DNA from: Klebsiella pneumoniae
GTDB taxonomy: Bacteria > Pseudomonadota > Gammaproteobacteria > Enterobacterales > Enterobacteriaceae
Assembly: GCF_000742135.1 (NCBI RefSeq)
Contig: NZ_KN046818.1
Coordinates: 682,841 to 746,840, forward strand
Length of the DNA: 64,000 nt
Direction of reading: 5' to 3'
Position 1 is the stretch's first letter. Every line of letters begins with the position of its first letter. Below are positions 42,644 through 53,653 of the stretch, in pieces. Position numbers and translations under genes: made by a program. The notes beneath the pieces were generated by a model. That model saw only the letters and a program-made list of their open reading frames with translations. It was not told the DNA's origin and ran no database searches.

Positions 42644-45600
42644 ATGGCTGAACCACGTTTCGTACACCTGCGGGTGCACAGCGACTATTCCATGATCGAT
42701 GGGCTGGCAAAGACCGGGCCGCTGGTGAAGAAGGCGGCCTCGCTTGGCATGCCAGCGCTGGCGATCACCGATTTCACCAACCTCTGCGGACTGGTGAAGT
42801 TCTACGGGACGGGACACGGCGCGGGGATTAAGCCGATCGTCGGCGCCGACTTTCACGTGCAGTGCGACCTGCTCGGCGACGAATTTACCGAGCTGACCGT
42901 GCTGGCGGCGAACAACACCGGCTACCAGAACCTGACCCTGTTGATTTCCCGCGCCTATCAGCGCGGCTACGGCGCCCTGGGGCCGTGGATCGATCGCGAC
43001 TGGCTGGTGGAACATCAGGAAGGGCTGATTCTGCTCTCCGGCGGCCGGAAAGGTGACGTCGGCGTCAGCCTGATCCGCGGCAATATGCCGCTGGTTGAAC
43101 AGTGCGTCGCCTTCTACGAAGAGCATTTCCCGGACCGCTATTTTCTGGAGCTGATCCGTACCGGTCGACAGGATGAAGAGGCCTATCTCCACGCCGCCGT
43201 GGCGCTGGCGGAAGCGCGCGGCCTGCCGGTGGTGGCGACCAACGATGTCCGCTTTCTCGACACCAGCGATTTCGACGCCCATGAAATCCGCGTCGCGATC
43301 CACGACGGCTTTACGCTCGACGACCCGAAACGGCCGCGCAACTACTCGCCGCAGCAATATATGCGCAGCGAGGAAGAGATGTGCGAGCTGTTCGCCGATA
43401 TTCCGGAAGCGCTGGCGAACAGCGTTGAAATTGCCAAGCGCTGCAACGTCACCGTGCGGCTTGGCGAATATTTCCTGCCGCAGTTCCCGACCGGCGATAT
43501 GACCACGGAAGATTTCCTGGTCATGAAATCGAAAGAGGGTCTGGAAGAGCGGCTGGAATTCCTCTTCCCGGATCCTGCCGTCCGTGCTGAAAAGCGCCCG
43601 GAGTATGACCAGCGTCTGGATATTGAACTCCAGGTTATCAACCAGATGGGGTTCCCGGGCTACTTCCTGATTGTGATGGAGTTTATCCAGTGGTCGAAGG
43701 ATAACGGCGTGCCGGTTGGCCCGGGACGCGGTTCCGGCGCCGGTTCGCTGGTGGCCTATGCGCTGAAGATCACCGATCTTGACCCGCTGGAGTTCGACCT
43801 GCTGTTCGAACGTTTCCTTAACCCGGAACGTGTCTCGATGCCCGACTTCGACGTCGACTTCTGCATGGAGAAACGCGACCAGGTTATCGAGCACGTGGCG
43901 GATATGTACGGCCGCGACGCGGTATCGCAGATCATCACCTTCGGTACCATGGCGGCGAAAGCGGTCATCCGCGATGTCGGTCGCGTGCTGGGTCACCCGT
44001 ACGGATTTGTCGATCGTATCTCCAAGCTGGTGCCGCCCGATCCGGGCATGACGCTGGCGAAAGCCTTCGAGGCCGAGCCGCAGCTGCCGGAGATCTACGA
44101 GGCGGACGAGGAAGTGAAAGCGCTGATCGACATGGCGCGTAAGCTGGAAGGGGTGACGCGAAACGCCGGTAAACATGCCGGTGGGGTAGTTATCGCTCCA
44201 ACCAAAATCACCGATTTCGCGCCACTGTATTGCGATGAGCAGGGGCTGCATCCGGTTACCCAGTTTGATAAGAACGACGTGGAATACGCCGGGCTGGTGA
44301 AATTCGACTTCCTCGGTCTGCGTACGCTCACTATCATTAACTGGGCGCTGGAGATGATCAACAAGCGCCGTGAGAAGAACGGCGAAGGGCCGCTGGATAT
44401 CGCCGCCATCCCGCTGGATGACAAGAAAAGCTTCGACATGCTGCAGCGCTCGGAAACCACCGCGGTCTTCCAGCTTGAATCGCGCGGCATGAAAGATCTG
44501 ATTAAACGCCTGCAGCCGGACTGCTTCGAAGATATGATCGCGCTGGTGGCTCTGTTCCGCCCGGGCCCGCTGCAGTCGGGGATGGTAGATAACTTTATCG
44601 ACCGTAAGCATGGCCGCGAGGAGATCTCTTATCCGGACGTGCAGTGGCAGCATGAAAGCCTGAAACCGGTGCTGGAGCCAACCTACGGCATCATCCTGTA
44701 TCAGGAACAGGTCATGCAGATTGCCCAGGTGCTGTCCGGATATACCCTCGGCGGCGCGGACATGCTGCGTCGTGCGATGGGTAAGAAAAAGCCGGAGGAG
44801 ATGGCCAAGCAGCGTTCTATCTTTGAGGATGGGGCGAAGAAAAACGGCATTGACGGCGAACTGGCGATGAAAATCTTCGACCTGGTGGAGAAATTCGCCG
44901 GTTACGGATTTAACAAATCGCACTCCGCCGCCTACGCGTTGGTCTCCTACCAGACGCTGTGGCTTAAGGCGCACTACCCGGCCGAGTTTATGGCGGCGGT
45001 GATGACCGCCGATATGGACAACACCGAGAAAGTGGTTGGCCTGGTGGATGAGTGCTGGCGAATGGGGCTAAAAATCCTGCCCCCGGATATTAACTCCGGC
45101 CTGTACCATTTCCACGTCAACGACGATGGCGAGATCGTCTACGGCATTGGCGCCATCAAGGGCGTCGGCGAAGGACCGATCGAAGCGATTATTGAGGCGC
45201 GCAACAATGGCGGCTATTTCCGCGAGCTGTTCGACCTCTGCGCGCGAACCGATATTAAAAAGCTCAACCGTCGGGTGCTGGAAAAGCTGATTATGTCCGG
45301 GGCGTTCGATCGTCTCGGCCCACATCGCGCGGCGCTGATGAATTCGCTGGGCGATGCGTTGAAAGCCGCTGACCAGCACGCGAAAGCCGAGGCCATCGGC
45401 CAGGCTGATATGTTCGGCGTGCTGGCGGAAGAGCCCGAGCAAATTGAGCAATCCTACGCCAGCTGCCAGCCATGGCCTGAGCAGGTGGTGCTGGATGGTG
45501 AAAGGGAGACCCTGGGGCTATACCTCACCGGACACCCGATTAACCAGTATCTGAAGGAGATTGAGCGCTACGTCGGCGGCGTGAGGCTCAAAGACATGCA

Positions 45601-46126
45601 TCCGACCGAACGTGGGAAAGTCACCACGGCGGCGGGGCTGGTGATTGCGGCGCGGGTAATGGTCACCAAGCGCGGCAATCGTATCGGCATCTGTACCCTG
45701 GATGACCGTTCCGGGCGGCTGGAAGTGATGTTATTCACCGACGCGCTGGATAAATATCAGCAGTTGCTGGAAAAAGACCGCATACTTATCGTCAGCGGAC
45801 AGGTCAGCTTTGATGACTTTAGCGGGGGGCTTAAAATGACCGCCCGTGAAGTCATGGACATTGACGAAGCCCGGGAAAAATATGCTCGCGGGCTTGCTAT
45901 CTCGCTGACGGACAGGCAAATTGATGACCAGCTTTTAAACCGACTCCGTCAGTCTCTGGAACCCCACCGTTCGGGAACCATTCCAGTGCACCTCTACTAT
46001 CAGAGGGCGGATGCACGCGCGCGGTTGCGTTTCGGCGCAACATGGCGCGTCTCTCCGAGCGATCGTTTACTTAACGATCTGCGGGGCCTTATCGGCTCGG
46101 AGCAGGTGGAACTGGAGTTTGACTAA
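42644..46126 (+). CDS. dnaE: DNA polymerase III alpha subunit
   Basis: DnaE is the replicative polymerase. Order of parts: PHP domain at the N-terminus ([15 protein letters not shown]), palm with the catalytic aspartates in [14 protein letters not shown] (near residues 400-405), fingers, a clamp-binding motif QADMF (near residue 920), an OB fold (about 990-1070), and the C-terminal tau-binding region. Its 1160 residues equal E. coli DnaE. It sits in the lpxB-rnhB-dnaE-accA run with short gaps and no promoter that I could identify. Confidence 0.99.
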   Translation: MAEPRFVHLRVHSDYSMIDGLAKTGPLVKKAASLGMPALAITDFTNLCGLVKFYGTGHGAGIKPIVGADFHVQCDLLGDEFTELTVLAANNTGYQNLTLLISRAYQRGYGALGPWIDRDWLVEHQEGLILLSGGRKGDVGVSLIRGNMPLVEQCVAFYEEHFPDRYFLELIRTGRQDEEAYLHAAVALAEARGLPVVATNDVRFLDTSDFDAHEIRVAIHDGFTLDDPKRPRNYSPQQYMRSEEEMCELFADIPEALANSVEIAKRCNVTVRLGEYFLPQFPTGDMTTEDFLVMKSKEGLEERLEFLFPDPAVRAEKRPEYDQRLDIELQVINQMGFPGYFLIVMEFIQWSKDNGVPVGPGRGSGAGSLVAYALKITDLDPLEFDLLFERFLNPERVSMPDFDVDFCMEKRDQVIEHVADMYGRDAVSQIITFGTMAAKAVIRDVGRVLGHPYGFVDRISKLVPPDPGMTLAKAFEAEPQLPEIYEADEEVKALIDMARKLEGVTRNAGKHAGGVVIAPTKITDFAPLYCDEQGLHPVTQFDKNDVEYAGLVKFDFLGLRTLTIINWALEMINKRREKNGEGPLDIAAIPLDDKKSFDMLQRSETTAVFQLESRGMKDLIKRLQPDCFEDMIALVALFRPGPLQSGMVDNFIDRKHGREEISYPDVQWQHESLKPVLEPTYGIILYQEQVMQIAQVLSGYTLGGADMLRRAMGKKKPEEMAKQRSIFEDGAKKNGIDGELAMKIFDLVEKFAGYGFNKSHSAAYALVSYQTLWLKAHYPAEFMAAVMTADMDNTEKVVGLVDECWRMGLKILPPDINSGLYHFHVNDDGEIVYGIGAIKGVGEGPIEAIIEARNNGGYFRELFDLCARTDIKKLNRRVLEKLIMSGAFDRLGPHRAALMNSLGDALKAADQHAKAEAIGQADMFGVLAEEPEQIEQSYASCQPWPEQVVLDGERETLGLYLTGHPINQYLKEIERYVGGVRLKDMHPTERGKVTTAAGLVIAARVMVTKRGNRIGICTLDDRSGRLEVMLFTDALDKYQQLLEKDRILIVSGQVSFDDFSGGLKMTAREVMDIDEAREKYARGLAISLTDRQIDDQLLNRLRQSLEPHRSGTIPVHLYYQRADARARLRFGATWRVSPSDRLLNDLRGLIGSEQVELEFD

Positions 46127-46138
46127 TACAGGAATACT

Positions 46139-47098
46139 ATGAGTCTGAATTTCCTAGATTTTGAACAGCCGATTGCAGAGCTGGAAGCGAAAATCGATTC
46201 CCTGACTGCGGTAAGCCGTCAGGATGAGAAACTGGATATTAACATCGACGAAGAAGTGCATCGTCTGCGTGAGAAAAGCGTAGAGCTGACGCGCAAAATC
46301 TTCGCCGATCTCGGTGCATGGCAGGTTGCGCAACTGGCGCGCCACCCGCGCCGTCCTTACACCCTGGATTATGTCCGCCTGGCGTTCGACGAATTTGACG
46401 AACTGGCCGGTGACCGCGCCTTCGCTGACGATAAAGCGATTGTCGGCGGTATCGCGCGTCTTGACGGTCGTCCGGTGATGATCATCGGCCACCAGAAAGG
46501 TCGTGAAACCAAAGAGAAAATTCGCCGCAACTTTGGGATGCCGGCGCCGGAAGGCTACCGCAAAGCGCTACGCCTGATGGAGATGGCTGAGCGGTTTAAA
46601 ATGCCGATCATCACCTTTATCGACACCCCGGGCGCCTACCCGGGCGTCGGCGCGGAAGAGCGTGGCCAGTCGGAAGCGATCGCCCGCAACCTGCGTGAGA
46701 TGTCGCGTCTGAGCGTGCCGGTTATCTGCACCGTAATCGGTGAAGGCGGCTCCGGCGGCGCGCTGGCGATCGGCGTGGGCGACAAGGTCAACATGCTCCA
46801 GTACAGCACCTATTCGGTCATTTCGCCGGAAGGCTGCGCCTCCATTCTGTGGAAGAGCGCGGATAAAGCGCCGCTGGCTGCGGAAGCAATGGGCATTATC
46901 GCCCCGCGTCTGAAAGAGCTGAAGCTGATCGATTCTATCGTTCCGGAACCGCTGGGCGGCGCTCACCGCAACCCGGAAGCGATGGCGGCAAGCCTGAAGG
47001 CGCAGCTGCTGGCAGACCTGGCAGACCTCGATCTGCTCAGCGAAGAAGAGCTGCTGAACCGCCGTTATCAGCGTCTGATGAGCTACGGTTACGCTTAA
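46139..47098 (+). CDS. accA: Acetyl-CoA carboxylase carboxyltransferase subunit alpha
   Basis: AccA with AccD transfers carboxyl from carboxybiotin to acetyl-CoA, making malonyl-CoA for fatty-acid synthesis. It has a crotonase-type fold; oxyanion-hole glycines are in [16 protein letters not shown] and the family motif [18 protein letters not shown] is intact. The length of 319 matches E. coli. It lies 12 bp after dnaE and ends the cluster at a strong terminator. Confidence 0.99.
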   Translation: MSLNFLDFEQPIAELEAKIDSLTAVSRQDEKLDINIDEEVHRLREKSVELTRKIFADLGAWQVAQLARHPRRPYTLDYVRLAFDEFDELAGDRAFADDKAIVGGIARLDGRPVMIIGHQKGRETKEKIRRNFGMPAPEGYRKALRLMEMAERFKMPIITFIDTPGAYPGVGAEERGQSEAIARNLREMSRLSVPVICTVIGEGGSGGALAIGVGDKVNMLQYSTYSVISPEGCASILWKSADKAPLAAEAMGIIAPRLKELKLIDSIVPEPLGGAHRNPEAMAASLKAQLLADLADLDLLSEEELLNRRYQRLMSYGYA

Positions 47099-47121
47099 CT
47101 TTTTCGTCAGGACTTAACACT

Positions 47122-47150
47122 AAGGGCCGGATTTTCCGGCCCTTTTTTTA
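47122..47150 (+). terminator. Terminator after accA
   Basis: AAGGGCCGG and CCGGCCCTT pair around ATTTT, followed by five further T. It closes the long envelope-replication cluster. Confidence 0.95.
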
Positions 47151-47211
47151 TGTGCGATGCGCCCGGGGGATTGCTATGATGCTTGACTTAGGTGAATACC
47201 AGGAGGAAAGC

Positions 47212-49365
47212 GTGAATATCATCGCCATCATGGGGCCTCACGGCGTCTACCACAAAGACGAGCCGATCAAAGAACTGGAAGCGGCGCTGCAGCGCCAGGG
47301 CTTCCAGACCATCTGGCCGCAAAACAGCGCCGACCTGCTGCAGTTTATCGAGCACAACCCGCGCATCTGCGGGGTGATCTTCGACTGGGATGAATACAGC
47401 GTCGATCTGTGCAGCGATATCAATCAGCTCAATGAATACCTTCCTCTGTACGCCTTTATTAACGCCCACTCGACGATGGATGTCAGCAGTCAGGATTTGC
47501 GCATGACGCTGTGGTTCTTCGAATATGCGCTGGGACTCTCCGAAGAGATCGCCACCCGCATTGGGCAGTACACCCGCGAGTACCTGGAGAATATCACTCC
47601 GCCGTTTACCCGCGCGCTGTTCAACTATGTCCAGGAGGGAAAATATACCTTCTGTACGCCGGGTCATATGGGCGGCAGCGCCTATCAGAAAAGCCCGGTG
47701 GGCTGCCTGTTCTATGATTTTTTTGGCGGGAATACGCTGAAGGCGGATGTCTCGATTTCGGTCACCGAGCTGGGCTCCCTGCTGGATCATACCGGCCCGC
47801 ACCTGGAGGCGGAGGAGTATATCGCGCGCGCCTTTGGCGCCGAGCAAAGCTATATGGTGACCAACGGCACCTCGACGTCCAATAAAATTGTCGGCATGTA
47901 CTCGGCGCCCGCCGGCAGCACCCTGCTGATTGACCGTAACTGTCACAAATCGCTGGCCCACCTGCTGATGATGAGCGATGTGGTTCCCCTGTGGCTGAAG
48001 CCGACCCGCAACGCGCTGGGGATCCTCGGCGGTATCCCCCGGCGCGAATTTACCCGCGACAGCATTCAGCAGAAAGTGCGCGACACGGGCGGGGCGCAGT
48101 GGCCCGTGCATGCGGTGATCACCAACTCCACCTACGATGGTCTGCTCTATAACACCACCTGGCTTAAGGAGACGCTCGATGTCCCGTCGATCCATTTCGA
48201 TTCCGCCTGGGTGCCCTATACCCATTTCCATCCGATATATCAGGGGAAAAGCGGTATGAGCGGGGAGCGGATCCCCGGGAAAGTCATCTTCGAGACGCAG
48301 TCGACGCATAAGATGCTGGCCGCGCTGTCGCAGGCCTCGCTGATCCACATTAAAGGCAACTATGATGAAGAGACCTTTAACGAAGCCTTTATGATGCATA
48401 CCTCTACGTCGCCGAGCTACCCCATCGTCGCGTCGATTGAGACCGCGGCGGCGGTGCTGCGCGGCAACTCCGGTAAACGTCTGATCCAGCGCTCCATTGA
48501 GCGGGCGCTGGACTTCCGCAAAGAGGTGCAGCGACTGCGCGAGGAGTCGGACGGCTGGTTCTTTGATATCTGGCAGCCGGAAGCCGTGGATAAAGCCGAG
48601 TGCTGGCCGGTAGCGCCGGGCGAGGACTGGCACGGTTTCAAAGATGCCGATGCGGATCATATGTATCTCGATCCGGTGAAGGTCACCATTCTGACGCCGG
48701 GCATGGACGAGCAGGGGAATATGGATGAAGAAGGGATCCCGGCGGCGCTGGTGGCGAAGTTCCTCGACGAGCGGGGCGTGGTGGTAGAGAAAACAGGCCC
48801 CTACAATCTGCTGTTCCTGTTCAGTATCGGCATCGATAAAACCCGGGCGATGGGGCTGCTGCGCGGCCTGACCGAGTTTAAACGCGCCTACGATCTCAAT
48901 CTGCGGGTGAAAAATATGCTGCCGGATCTGTACGCCGAAGATCCCGACTTCTACCGCAACATGCGGATCCAGGATCTGGCGCAGGGGATCCACCGCTTGA
49001 TCCGTCAGCATCAGCTGCCGCAGCTGATGCTCAGCGCCTTTGACGTCCTGCCGGAAATGAAAATGACGCCGCATCACGCCTGGCAGCGCCAGATCAAGGG
49101 GGAGGTGGAAACTATTGAACTGGAGAACCTGGTGGGGCGGATTTCGGCCAACATGATCCTCCCTTATCCGCCGGGGGTTCCGCTGCTGATGCCGGGAGAG
49201 ATGATCACCGAGGAAAGCCGGGCGGTGCTCGATTTTCTGCTGATGCTTTGCTCTATCGGTCGTCATTACCCGGGCTTTGAGACCGATATTCACGGCGCCA
49301 AGCGCGATGAGGACGGTGTGTATCGGGTACGAGTCTTAAAAAATGACGAAAGGCTTGCGCGTTAA
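47212..49365 (+). CDS. ldcC: Constitutive lysine decarboxylase LdcC
   Basis: LdcC decarboxylates lysine to cadaverine with PLP, using a proton, and so helps acid resistance and polyamine supply. It has an N-terminal wing domain (MNIIAIMGPHGVYHKDEP), the PLP core with TSTSNKIVG, HFDSAWVPYTHFHPIY and the PLP Lys in TQSTHKMLAALSQ, and a C-terminal domain. GTG at 47212 has a perfect AGGAGGA upstream and gives 717 residues. The accA-ldcC-yaeR order separates it from the inducible paralog CadA. Confidence 0.96.
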   Translation: MNIIAIMGPHGVYHKDEPIKELEAALQRQGFQTIWPQNSADLLQFIEHNPRICGVIFDWDEYSVDLCSDINQLNEYLPLYAFINAHSTMDVSSQDLRMTLWFFEYALGLSEEIATRIGQYTREYLENITPPFTRALFNYVQEGKYTFCTPGHMGGSAYQKSPVGCLFYDFFGGNTLKADVSISVTELGSLLDHTGPHLEAEEYIARAFGAEQSYMVTNGTSTSNKIVGMYSAPAGSTLLIDRNCHKSLAHLLMMSDVVPLWLKPTRNALGILGGIPRREFTRDSIQQKVRDTGGAQWPVHAVITNSTYDGLLYNTTWLKETLDVPSIHFDSAWVPYTHFHPIYQGKSGMSGERIPGKVIFETQSTHKMLAALSQASLIHIKGNYDEETFNEAFMMHTSTSPSYPIVASIETAAAVLRGNSGKRLIQRSIERALDFRKEVQRLREESDGWFFDIWQPEAVDKAECWPVAPGEDWHGFKDADADHMYLDPVKVTILTPGMDEQGNMDEEGIPAALVAKFLDERGVVVEKTGPYNLLFLFSIGIDKTRAMGLLRGLTEFKRAYDLNLRVKNMLPDLYAEDPDFYRNMRIQDLAQGIHRLIRQHQLPQLMLSAFDVLPEMKMTPHHAWQRQIKGEVETIELENLVGRISANMILPYPPGVPLLMPGEMITEESRAVLDFLLMLCSIGRHYPGFETDIHGAKRDEDGVYRVRVLKNDERLAR

Positions 49366-49411
49366 CGGCGCGCACGAGTAACGTGGCTGGCTTAACAGAA
49401 GGAGTTTAACC

Positions 49412-49801
49412 ATGCTGGGTTTGAAACGGGTTCACCATATTGCCATCATTGCGACCGACTACGCCCGCAGTAAAGCGTTCTATTGCGATATTCTGGGGTT
49501 TACGCTGCAAAGTGAGTTTTATCGCGCCGAGCGCGATTCCTGGAAAGGCGATCTGGCGCTCAACGGCGAGTATGTGATTGAGTTGTTCTCGTTCCCGTTT
49601 CCGCCAGCCCGCCCCAGTCGTCCGGAAGCCTGCGGGCTGCGTCATCTGGCCTTTAGCGTGGATGATATCGACGCCGCGGTAGCCCATCTCACCGCGCATG
49701 GCGTGGAGTGCGAAGCGATTCGTGTCGATCCCTTTACCGGTAAACGCTTTACCTTCTTTAGCGATCCGGACGACCTGCCGCTGGAAATATATCAGCAGTA
49801 A
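49412..49801 (+). CDS. yaeR: VOC-superfamily protein YaeR
   Basis: The 129-residue protein has the glyoxalase I / vicinal oxygen chelate fold: two beta-alpha-beta-beta-beta modules with likely metal ligands His in VHHIAIIATDYARSK, Glu in ELFSFPFPP, His in LRHLAFSVDDIDAA and Glu in LPLEIYQ. The reaction it catalyses is not established. GGAG precedes the ATG. It is often next to ldcC and tilS in enterobacteria. Confidence 0.92.
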   Translation: MLGLKRVHHIAIIATDYARSKAFYCDILGFTLQSEFYRAERDSWKGDLALNGEYVIELFSFPFPPARPSRPEACGLRHLAFSVDDIDAAVAHLTAHGVECEAIRVDPFTGKRFTFFSDPDDLPLEIYQQ

Positions 49802-49819
49802 ATCTTGCCAGCGCGGCCC

Positions 49820-49842
49820 TGGCCCGGTAACGTGCCGGGCCA
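49820..49842 (+). terminator. GC-rich hairpin between yaeR and tilS
   Basis: TGGCCCGG and CCGGGCCA pair perfectly around TAACGTG, 18 bp after the yaeR stop and shortly before tilS. There is no T-run. It could slow read-through or stabilise the yaeR mRNA end. Confidence 0.45.
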
Positions 49843-49854
49843 TCACTTCTCGGT

Positions 49855-51168
49855 ATGTTCGTGGATATGACGGCTGATATTGCGCATACGCTTCATCCCC
49901 ATCGCCAGCTGCTGGTGGCCTTCAGCGGCGGTCTGGACTCGACGGTTCTTCTGCATCAGCTGGTGCTGCTGCGGGAACAGGATCCCTCGCTGACGCTGCG
50001 GGCGGTGCATGTTCACCACGGCCTTAGCGCGCACGCAGACGACTGGGTGGCGCATTGTCGGCAGATTTGCCAGCAGTGGCAGGTGCCGCTGGTGGTGCAT
50101 CACGTGACGTTAGCCCGGGGAGGGCTGGGCGTCGAGGCCCACGCTCGTGCGGCGCGCTATCAGGCCTTTCAGGATACGCTCAATGCCGGCGAGGTGTTAG
50201 TGACCGCCCAGCACCAGGACGATCAGTGCGAAACCCTGCTGCTGGCGTTAAAACGCGGCAGCGGTCCTACCGGCCTGTCGGCGATGGCGCCATCCTCTGC
50301 CTTTGCCGGCAGTCGACTACTGCGTCCTCTCCTCAATGAAACCCGCGAATCACTACGCCAGTGGGCGCTCGCCCATCAGCTGTCGTGGATCGAAGATGAG
50401 AGTAATCAGGATGATACCTATGACCGCAATTTCCTGCGCCTGCGGGTGATCCCGGTGTTGCGCGAGCGTTGGCCGCACTTTAGCGAGGCCGTCGCCCGCA
50501 GCGCCAGCCTGTGCGCCGAGCAGGAACAACTGCTGGACGAGATGTTGGCGGCGGAGCTGGCGTCGCTGGTGGCCGAAGATGGCTCGCTGGCTATCGCGCC
50601 GCTGGCGTCGATGAGTCCGCCGCGCCGAGCGGCGCTGCTGCGTCGCTGGCTCGCCGGGCAGCAGGCGCCGATGCCCGCCCGCGAGGTGCCTGAGCGCCTC
50701 TGGCACGAGGTGGCGCTGGCGCGGGAAGATGCCAGCCCCTGTCTGCGGCTGGGGGAATTTACCGTCCGCCGTTTTCAACAGCGTTTGTACTGGGTGAAGT
50801 ATCTTCCCGGTCAGACGGACAGCGTTCAGCGCTGGCCCGACTGGCGCCAGCCGCTGCGGCTGGCGGACGGTCTCGGCGAGCTGACGCTGCAGCCCGGCGG
50901 CAGGCTGCGCCCGCCGTCGGCGGATGAGCCGGTCACCGTCCGCTTTCGCGCCAGCGGCCACCTGCATATTGTCGGGCGCCATGGCGGACGCAAGCTTAAG
51001 AAGCTCTGGCAGGAGCTGGGCGTTGCTCCGTGGCGACGAGACACCACGCCGCTGCTGTTTTACGGCGAAACGCCGATTGCCGCAGCGGACGATCTGTTTG
51101 TGACCACAGAAGGTGAAGTGAAGGACGGGGAAGGGGTCAGGCTGATGTGGAGGAAAACGGGCGATTAA
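49855..51168 (+). CDS. tilS: tRNA(Ile)-lysidine synthase TilS
   Basis: TilS attaches lysine to C34 of the CAU-anticodon isoleucine tRNA, so it reads AUA as isoleucine. The N-type ATP pyrophosphatase domain carries [13 protein letters not shown] near the N-terminus; [11 protein letters not shown] and [13 protein letters not shown] follow, then the C-terminal tRNA-binding domains (SVRF-type [14 protein letters not shown]). The start is uncertain: ATG 49855 gives 437 residues; ATG 49867 gives 433, nearer the E. coli length of 432. The stop overlaps the terminator stem. Confidence 0.96.
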   Translation: MFVDMTADIAHTLHPHRQLLVAFSGGLDSTVLLHQLVLLREQDPSLTLRAVHVHHGLSAHADDWVAHCRQICQQWQVPLVVHHVTLARGGLGVEAHARAARYQAFQDTLNAGEVLVTAQHQDDQCETLLLALKRGSGPTGLSAMAPSSAFAGSRLLRPLLNETRESLRQWALAHQLSWIEDESNQDDTYDRNFLRLRVIPVLRERWPHFSEAVARSASLCAEQEQLLDEMLAAELASLVAEDGSLAIAPLASMSPPRRAALLRRWLAGQQAPMPAREVPERLWHEVALAREDASPCLRLGEFTVRRFQQRLYWVKYLPGQTDSVQRWPDWRQPLRLADGLGELTLQPGGRLRPPSADEPVTVRFRASGHLHIVGRHGGRKLKKLWQELGVAPWRRDTTPLLFYGETPIAAADDLFVTTEGEVKDGEGVRLMWRKTGD

Positions 51169-51179
51169 GCCCGTTTTTG
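51154..51179. terminator. Bidirectional terminator between tilS and rof
   Basis: AAAACGGGC and GCCCGTTTT pair around GATTAA, with A-run left and T-run right. The tilS stop lies in the loop, and rof ends just beyond on the other strand. Confidence 0.9.
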
Positions 51180-51181
51180 AT

Positions 51182-51442
51182 TCAGGATTCGCTCACCACC
51201 ACGGTGCCGATTTCCGGGTGACTGAAGCTGGCGATTTTATCCAGGCGCAGCTCGCGGACGTTGCCGGCGAGTTCGACCACCAGATACTCGATATTTTTTC
51301 GCGAGATAAGATCGCTGGCCTTTGCCTGCAGCTGTTCGCCATCCTTCAGCGCCAGCGTCAGCACCAGGTGATGCTGGCAGGCCAGCTCCAGGTTGTCGTA
51401 ATCATCGCAGTTAATGGGTTGATAAGTATCATTCATTGACAT
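51182..51442 (-). CDS. rof: Rho-binding antiterminator Rof (YaeO)
   Basis: Rof binds the primary RNA site of the termination factor Rho and inhibits Rho-dependent termination. The 86-residue acidic protein has an Sm-like fold; it begins [25 protein letters not shown] and ends [13 protein letters not shown], closely like E. coli. Its start overlaps the end of yaeP by 14 bases, so the two are one transcript with coupled translation. Confidence 0.96.
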   Translation of the reverse strand: MSMNDTYQPINCDDYDNLELACQHHLVLTLALKDGEQLQAKASDLISRKNIEYLVVELAGNVRELRLDKIASFSHPEIGTVVVSES

Positions 51443-51629
51443 AATCGCTCACCAGTAAGTTTGCTGCCGCATAAGCGGCCTTTTCCCTGACTGACTCCGA
51501 AAGGGCCTCATCCGCCGCAATCTCATTCAATACTTTCAACACGCAACCCAGCGCATCCGGGATATACCCTAAGTCTCCGCTGGCTATTTCCGCATACCGC
51601 TTGCGTATTAACTCACAATAGTGGTCCAC
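51429..51629 (-). CDS. yaeP: UPF0253 family protein YaeP
   Basis: This 66-residue soluble protein of unknown function is well conserved in gamma-proteobacteria. It is helical, with the conserved stretch [19 protein letters not shown] and an Ala-rich C-terminus. It lies first in the two-gene unit with rof, whose start it overlaps; the context suggests a link with Rho control, but nothing in the sequence proves this. Confidence 0.92.
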   Translation of the reverse strand: MDHYCELIRKRYAEIASGDLGYIPDALGCVLKVLNEIAADEALSESVREKAAYAAANLLVSDYVNE

Positions 51630-51825
51630 ATGCCCTCCTGTCAGCGTTCTGACTCAACCGTGGGATGCAAGTTTAAGCCTACGAAGATAAACTCTGTTTA
51701 GCAAGGGAACTATATCATAGTCATTTAAGCAATTTCAGCAGGATGAAACAGGTTGCTGCGATTGACGACAGCCTTTTGCCGCCAGTTTCGCTACAATGTA
51801 CGCCATTCTTTTCAGGAGTTTATTC

Positions 51826-52371
51826 ATGGCGCTGAAAGCGACAATATATAAAGCTGCGGTAAATGTAGCCGATCTGGATCGCAACCAGTTTCTGGATGCT
51901 AACCTGACGCTGGCTCAGCATCCGTCAGAAACCCAGGAGCGCATGATGCTGCGCCTGCTGGCATGGATCAAATATGCCGATGAACGGCTACAGTTTACCC
52001 GCGGTCTGTCGTCGGACGACGAGCCGGAGCTGTGGCTGCTTAACGATCATCTCGGGGTCGATCTGTGGATCGAACTGGGTCTGCCGGATGAGCGGCGGAT
52101 TAAGAAAGCCTGCTCACGGGCGCAGGCGGTGGCGCTGTTTGCTTATAATAGCCGGGCAGCTGAAATCTGGTGGCAGCAGAATCAGAGCAAGCTTGCGGCG
52201 TACCCGAAGCTGACCATCTGGTATCTTGATGATGCGCAACTGGCACTGCTTAGCGCCTTTGCCGACCGTACCATGACGCTGCAGGCCACTCTGCAGGAGG
52301 GCAGTATCTGGTTATCCGACGCTCGGAATAATCTGGAAATTCAGCTTACCGCCTGGCAAGCGTCGGCATGA
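51826..52371 (+). CDS. yaeQ: YaeQ family protein
   Basis: The protein has 181 residues. The YaeQ family has a PD-(D/E)XK nuclease-like fold, but no nuclease activity is firmly assigned; in E. coli, multicopy yaeQ was reported to affect the rfaH phenotype. Recognisable parts are [40 protein letters not shown] and [18 protein letters not shown]. The ATG at 51826 has CAGGAG upstream; a frame from 51796 is an extension. The stop overlaps the arfB start (ATGA). Confidence 0.94.
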   Translation: MALKATIYKAAVNVADLDRNQFLDANLTLAQHPSETQERMMLRLLAWIKYADERLQFTRGLSSDDEPELWLLNDHLGVDLWIELGLPDERRIKKACSRAQAVALFAYNSRAAEIWWQQNQSKLAAYPKLTIWYLDDAQLALLSAFADRTMTLQATLQEGSIWLSDARNNLEIQLTAWQASA

Positions 52372-52781
52372 TTACTATTAGCCGCAGCGTAGCCCTCGCC
52401 GACGACGAGATCGTCTTGTCAGGCATTCGCGCCCAGGGAGCAGGGGGGCAGCATGTGAACAAAGCGTCGACGGCGATCCATCTGCGCTTTGATATTAAAG
52501 CTTCAAGCCTGCCGGAGTTTTACAAAGAGCGCCTGCTCGCCGCCAGCCACCACTTAATTTCTGCTGACGGTGTGGTTATCATTAAGGCTCAGGAATACCG
52601 CAGCCAGGAGATGAACCGTGAAGCGGCGATCGCCCGGCTGGTGGCCCTTATTAAAGAATTAACCGCAGTGCAAAAAAGTCGCCGGGAGACGCGACCGACT
52701 CGGGCATCGAAAGAGCGACGCCTTGCTTCCAAGGCACAGAAGTCCTCAGTCAAGGCGCTGCGTGGGAAAGTTCGCCAGTGA
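52368..52781 (+). CDS. arfB: Alternative ribosome-rescue factor ArfB
   Basis: ArfB (YaeJ) releases ribosomes stalled at the 3' end of mRNA without tmRNA, by hydrolysing peptidyl-tRNA. The catalytic GGQ is in [16 protein letters not shown] near residue 27. The C-terminal tail, rich in Lys and Arg ([20 protein letters not shown]), enters the empty mRNA channel. The 137 residues are close to the 140 of E. coli. It overlaps yaeQ by four bases. Confidence 0.97.
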   Translation: MITISRSVALADDEIVLSGIRAQGAGGQHVNKASTAIHLRFDIKASSLPEFYKERLLAASHHLISADGVVIIKAQEYRSQEMNREAAIARLVALIKELTAVQKSRRETRPTRASKERRLASKAQKSSVKALRGKVRQ

Positions 52782-52823
52782 AGGCGTCGGCGAACGGGTG
52801 AAATGGATGATAAGGAAAGCAAA

Positions 52824-53522
52824 GTGAAGAAAATCGTATTCTCCGTGATAGCGGCCTGTTCGCTGTTCGCGCTGTTTGGTTGTAACCATCGCGCCGAGAC
52901 TGACACGGTCCAGCCAGCGGCGATGGAAGAGCTCAAGCCGATGCAGCAAAGCTGGCGAGGCGTGCTGCCTTGCGCGGATTGCGAAGGTATCGACACCTCG
53001 CTGTTCCTGGAAAAAGACGGGACCTGGGTGATGAATGAGCACTACCAGGGCGCCCGTCGTGAGCCGTCATCCTTTGCCTCGTACGGCACCTGGGCACGTA
53101 CCGCGGATAAGCTGGTGCTGACCAACAGCAAGGGCGAGAAATCTTACTTTCGCGCGAAAGGCGACAAGCTGGAGATGCTCGACCGCAACGGAAGCCCCAT
53201 TCAGTCTCCTCTCAACTATACCCTGGAGCCAGTGAAGGCCAGCCTGCCGACGACGCCGATGGCGATGCGCGGCATGTATTTCTATATGGCCGATGCGGCA
53301 ACCTTTACCGATTGTGCGACCGGTAAACGCGTCGCGGTGGCGAACAATGCCCAGCTTGAGCGGGATTATGCCGCCGCGCGCGGGACCGATACTCGCCCGG
53401 TACTGCTGGTGGTAGAAGGGCACTTTACTCTCGAAGCGAACCCGGATACCGGCGAGATGATGAAAACGCTGATGACGGATCAAGCCGGCAAATTTATTCC
53501 CGGTAAAGACTGCAGCCATTGA
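52824..53522 (+). CDS. nlpE: Envelope stress lipoprotein NlpE (CutF)
   Basis: NlpE is an outer-membrane lipoprotein that activates the Cpx response, on surface contact or when its own export fails, and was linked to copper tolerance. The signal ends in the lipobox LFGC (C20). The N-terminal domain holds LPCADCEGIDTSLFLEKDG with a CxxC motif; the second domain has TFTDCATGKR and DCSH, the Cys pair proposed to sense disulfide stress. The start is GTG at 52824, after AAGGAAAG; an in-frame ATG at 52803 would put seven charged residues before the signal. The C-terminus is slightly shorter than in E. coli. Confidence 0.95.
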   Translation: MKKIVFSVIAACSLFALFGCNHRAETDTVQPAAMEELKPMQQSWRGVLPCADCEGIDTSLFLEKDGTWVMNEHYQGARREPSSFASYGTWARTADKLVLTNSKGEKSYFRAKGDKLEMLDRNGSPIQSPLNYTLEPVKASLPTTPMAMRGMYFYMADAATFTDCATGKRVAVANNAQLERDYAAARGTDTRPVLLVVEGHFTLEANPDTGEMMKTLMTDQAGKFIPGKDCSH

Positions 53523-53530
53523 TTGTCAGG

Positions 53531-53555
53531 CCCCTGTCCGGGTAACGGGCAGGGG
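53531..53555 (+). terminator. Hairpin after nlpE
   Basis: CCCCTGTCCG pairs with CGGGCAGGGG (one mismatch) around GGTAA, ten bases after the nlpE stop. There is no T-run. It resembles the degP 3' hairpin in sequence. Confidence 0.5.
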
Positions 53556-53653
53556 ATGATCCCGCGCAGTACCACCTACTTCCTCCTGTTATTAGCCCTG
53601 TCACATCAAGAGTGAGCGTGGATCTGGCTGGCGGAAAAGCGTCAATCGTTTCT

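Noticed and set aside
42638-44974. Very long open frame on the minus strand opposite dnaE (778 codons)
   Set aside because: It is the mirror of dnaE codon bias in GC-rich DNA. The product is rich in His, Arg and Gln without any recognisable domain, and there is no promoter or ribosome binding site.
47188-49293. Open frame of 701 codons opposite ldcC
   Set aside because: Same reason: an antisense shadow of a well-recognised gene, with low-complexity composition.
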